From assembly GCA_019236035.1 (NCBI GenBank), contig JAFAJU010000348.1:1-8444 (forward strand): a stretch of DNA of 8,444 bases. The letters run 5' to 3'. This document shows, one piece after another, positions 8,296-8,444 of this stretch. Origin of the DNA: Verrucomicrobiota bacterium (GTDB lineage Bacteria; Verrucomicrobiota; Verrucomicrobiia; Chthoniobacterales; JAFAMB01). The translations under genes were made by a program, and so were the position numbers. The first letter of the stretch is position 1; the number at the start of each line of letters is the position of its first letter. The notes beneath the pieces are model-generated. The model had not been told where the DNA came from. It saw nothing but the letters and a program-made list of their open reading frames with translations, and made no database searches.

Positions 8296-8444
8296 TCACA
8301 CGTCGAGGTTTCTGACGTTGAGCGCGTTGTCTTCGATGAAAGCGCGGCGCGGTTCGACCACGTCGCCCATCAAAATAGTAAACATCTTGTCGGCTTCGCC
8401 GGCGTTGTTCTCGTTCAATTCGACTCGCAGAAGTTTGCGGCGAA
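8296..8444 (-). CDS. gyrB: DNA gyrase subunit B, C-terminal end (partial)
   Basis: Only the last 48 residues and the TGA stop (8298-8296) are inside the window; the gene continues past the right edge. The visible part reads RRKLLRVEL, then MFTILMGDVVEPRRAFIED, and ends NLDV. This is the highly conserved end of GyrB, where MGD and EPRRxFIExNAL belong to the region at the end of the Toprim/GyrA-binding part. GyrB is the ATPase and Toprim subunit that drives strand passage by gyrase. ParE has a similar tail, but the gyrA directly downstream on the same strand makes GyrB far more likely. The two genes probably form a gyrB-gyrA transcription unit despite the 124-bp repeat-filled spacer. Confidence 0.9.
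   Translation of the reverse strand, partial: RRKLLRVELNENNAGEADKMFTILMGDVVEPRRAFIEDNALNVRNLDV

Overview
The window is ordinary Gram-negative chromosomal DNA (roughly 54% G+C by eye) with four complete protein genes, the C-terminal end of a fifth and several non-coding inverted-repeat elements. A diderm cell is shown by bamA and an OmpH/Skp chaperone gene. A menaquinone maker using the futalosine route is shown by mqnC. The GyrA wording (for example SFLDYSMSVIISRALPD and a HPHGDxAIYPTLVHMAQ active-site helix) reminds me most of Verrucomicrobiota, possibly a soil Chthoniobacterales-type lineage. Acidobacteriota is the main alternative. This placement is by recall and needs a database search.

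Layout, plus strand: positions 1-217 hold a non-coding element with perfect 22-bp terminal inverted repeats. It is followed by mqnC (263-1354), a perfect 16-bp tandem duplication at its stop codon, a short spacer with a 17-bp dyad, bamA (1487-3955) and, 68 bp later, an ompH/skp-like gene (4024-4710). BamA and the chaperone form an outer-membrane biogenesis pair: the chaperone carries unfolded outer-membrane proteins across the periplasm to the BamA insertase.

The 205-bp gap between converging genes (4711-4915) contains two GC-rich hairpins and a 98-bp imperfect palindrome. On the minus strand, reading right to left, come the end of gyrB (8444-8296), a repeat-filled 124-bp spacer, gyrA (8171/8093-5574), a 208-bp spacer and a small SprT-like metalloprotease gene (5365-4916).

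The most striking point is in gyrA. The 26 codons upstream of the first long open reading frame encode a perfectly aligned GyrA N-terminus, interrupted by one in-frame TAG at 8112-8114. The gene is therefore either wrongly sequenced, truncated with internal initiation, or read through. GyrA also has Met and Pro where E. coli has quinolone-contacting Ser83 and Asp87. No defence system, prophage, CRISPR array, RNA gene or novel multi-gene system is visible. Apart from the amber codon, the interest lies mainly in the palindromic repeats packed into the intergenic spaces.
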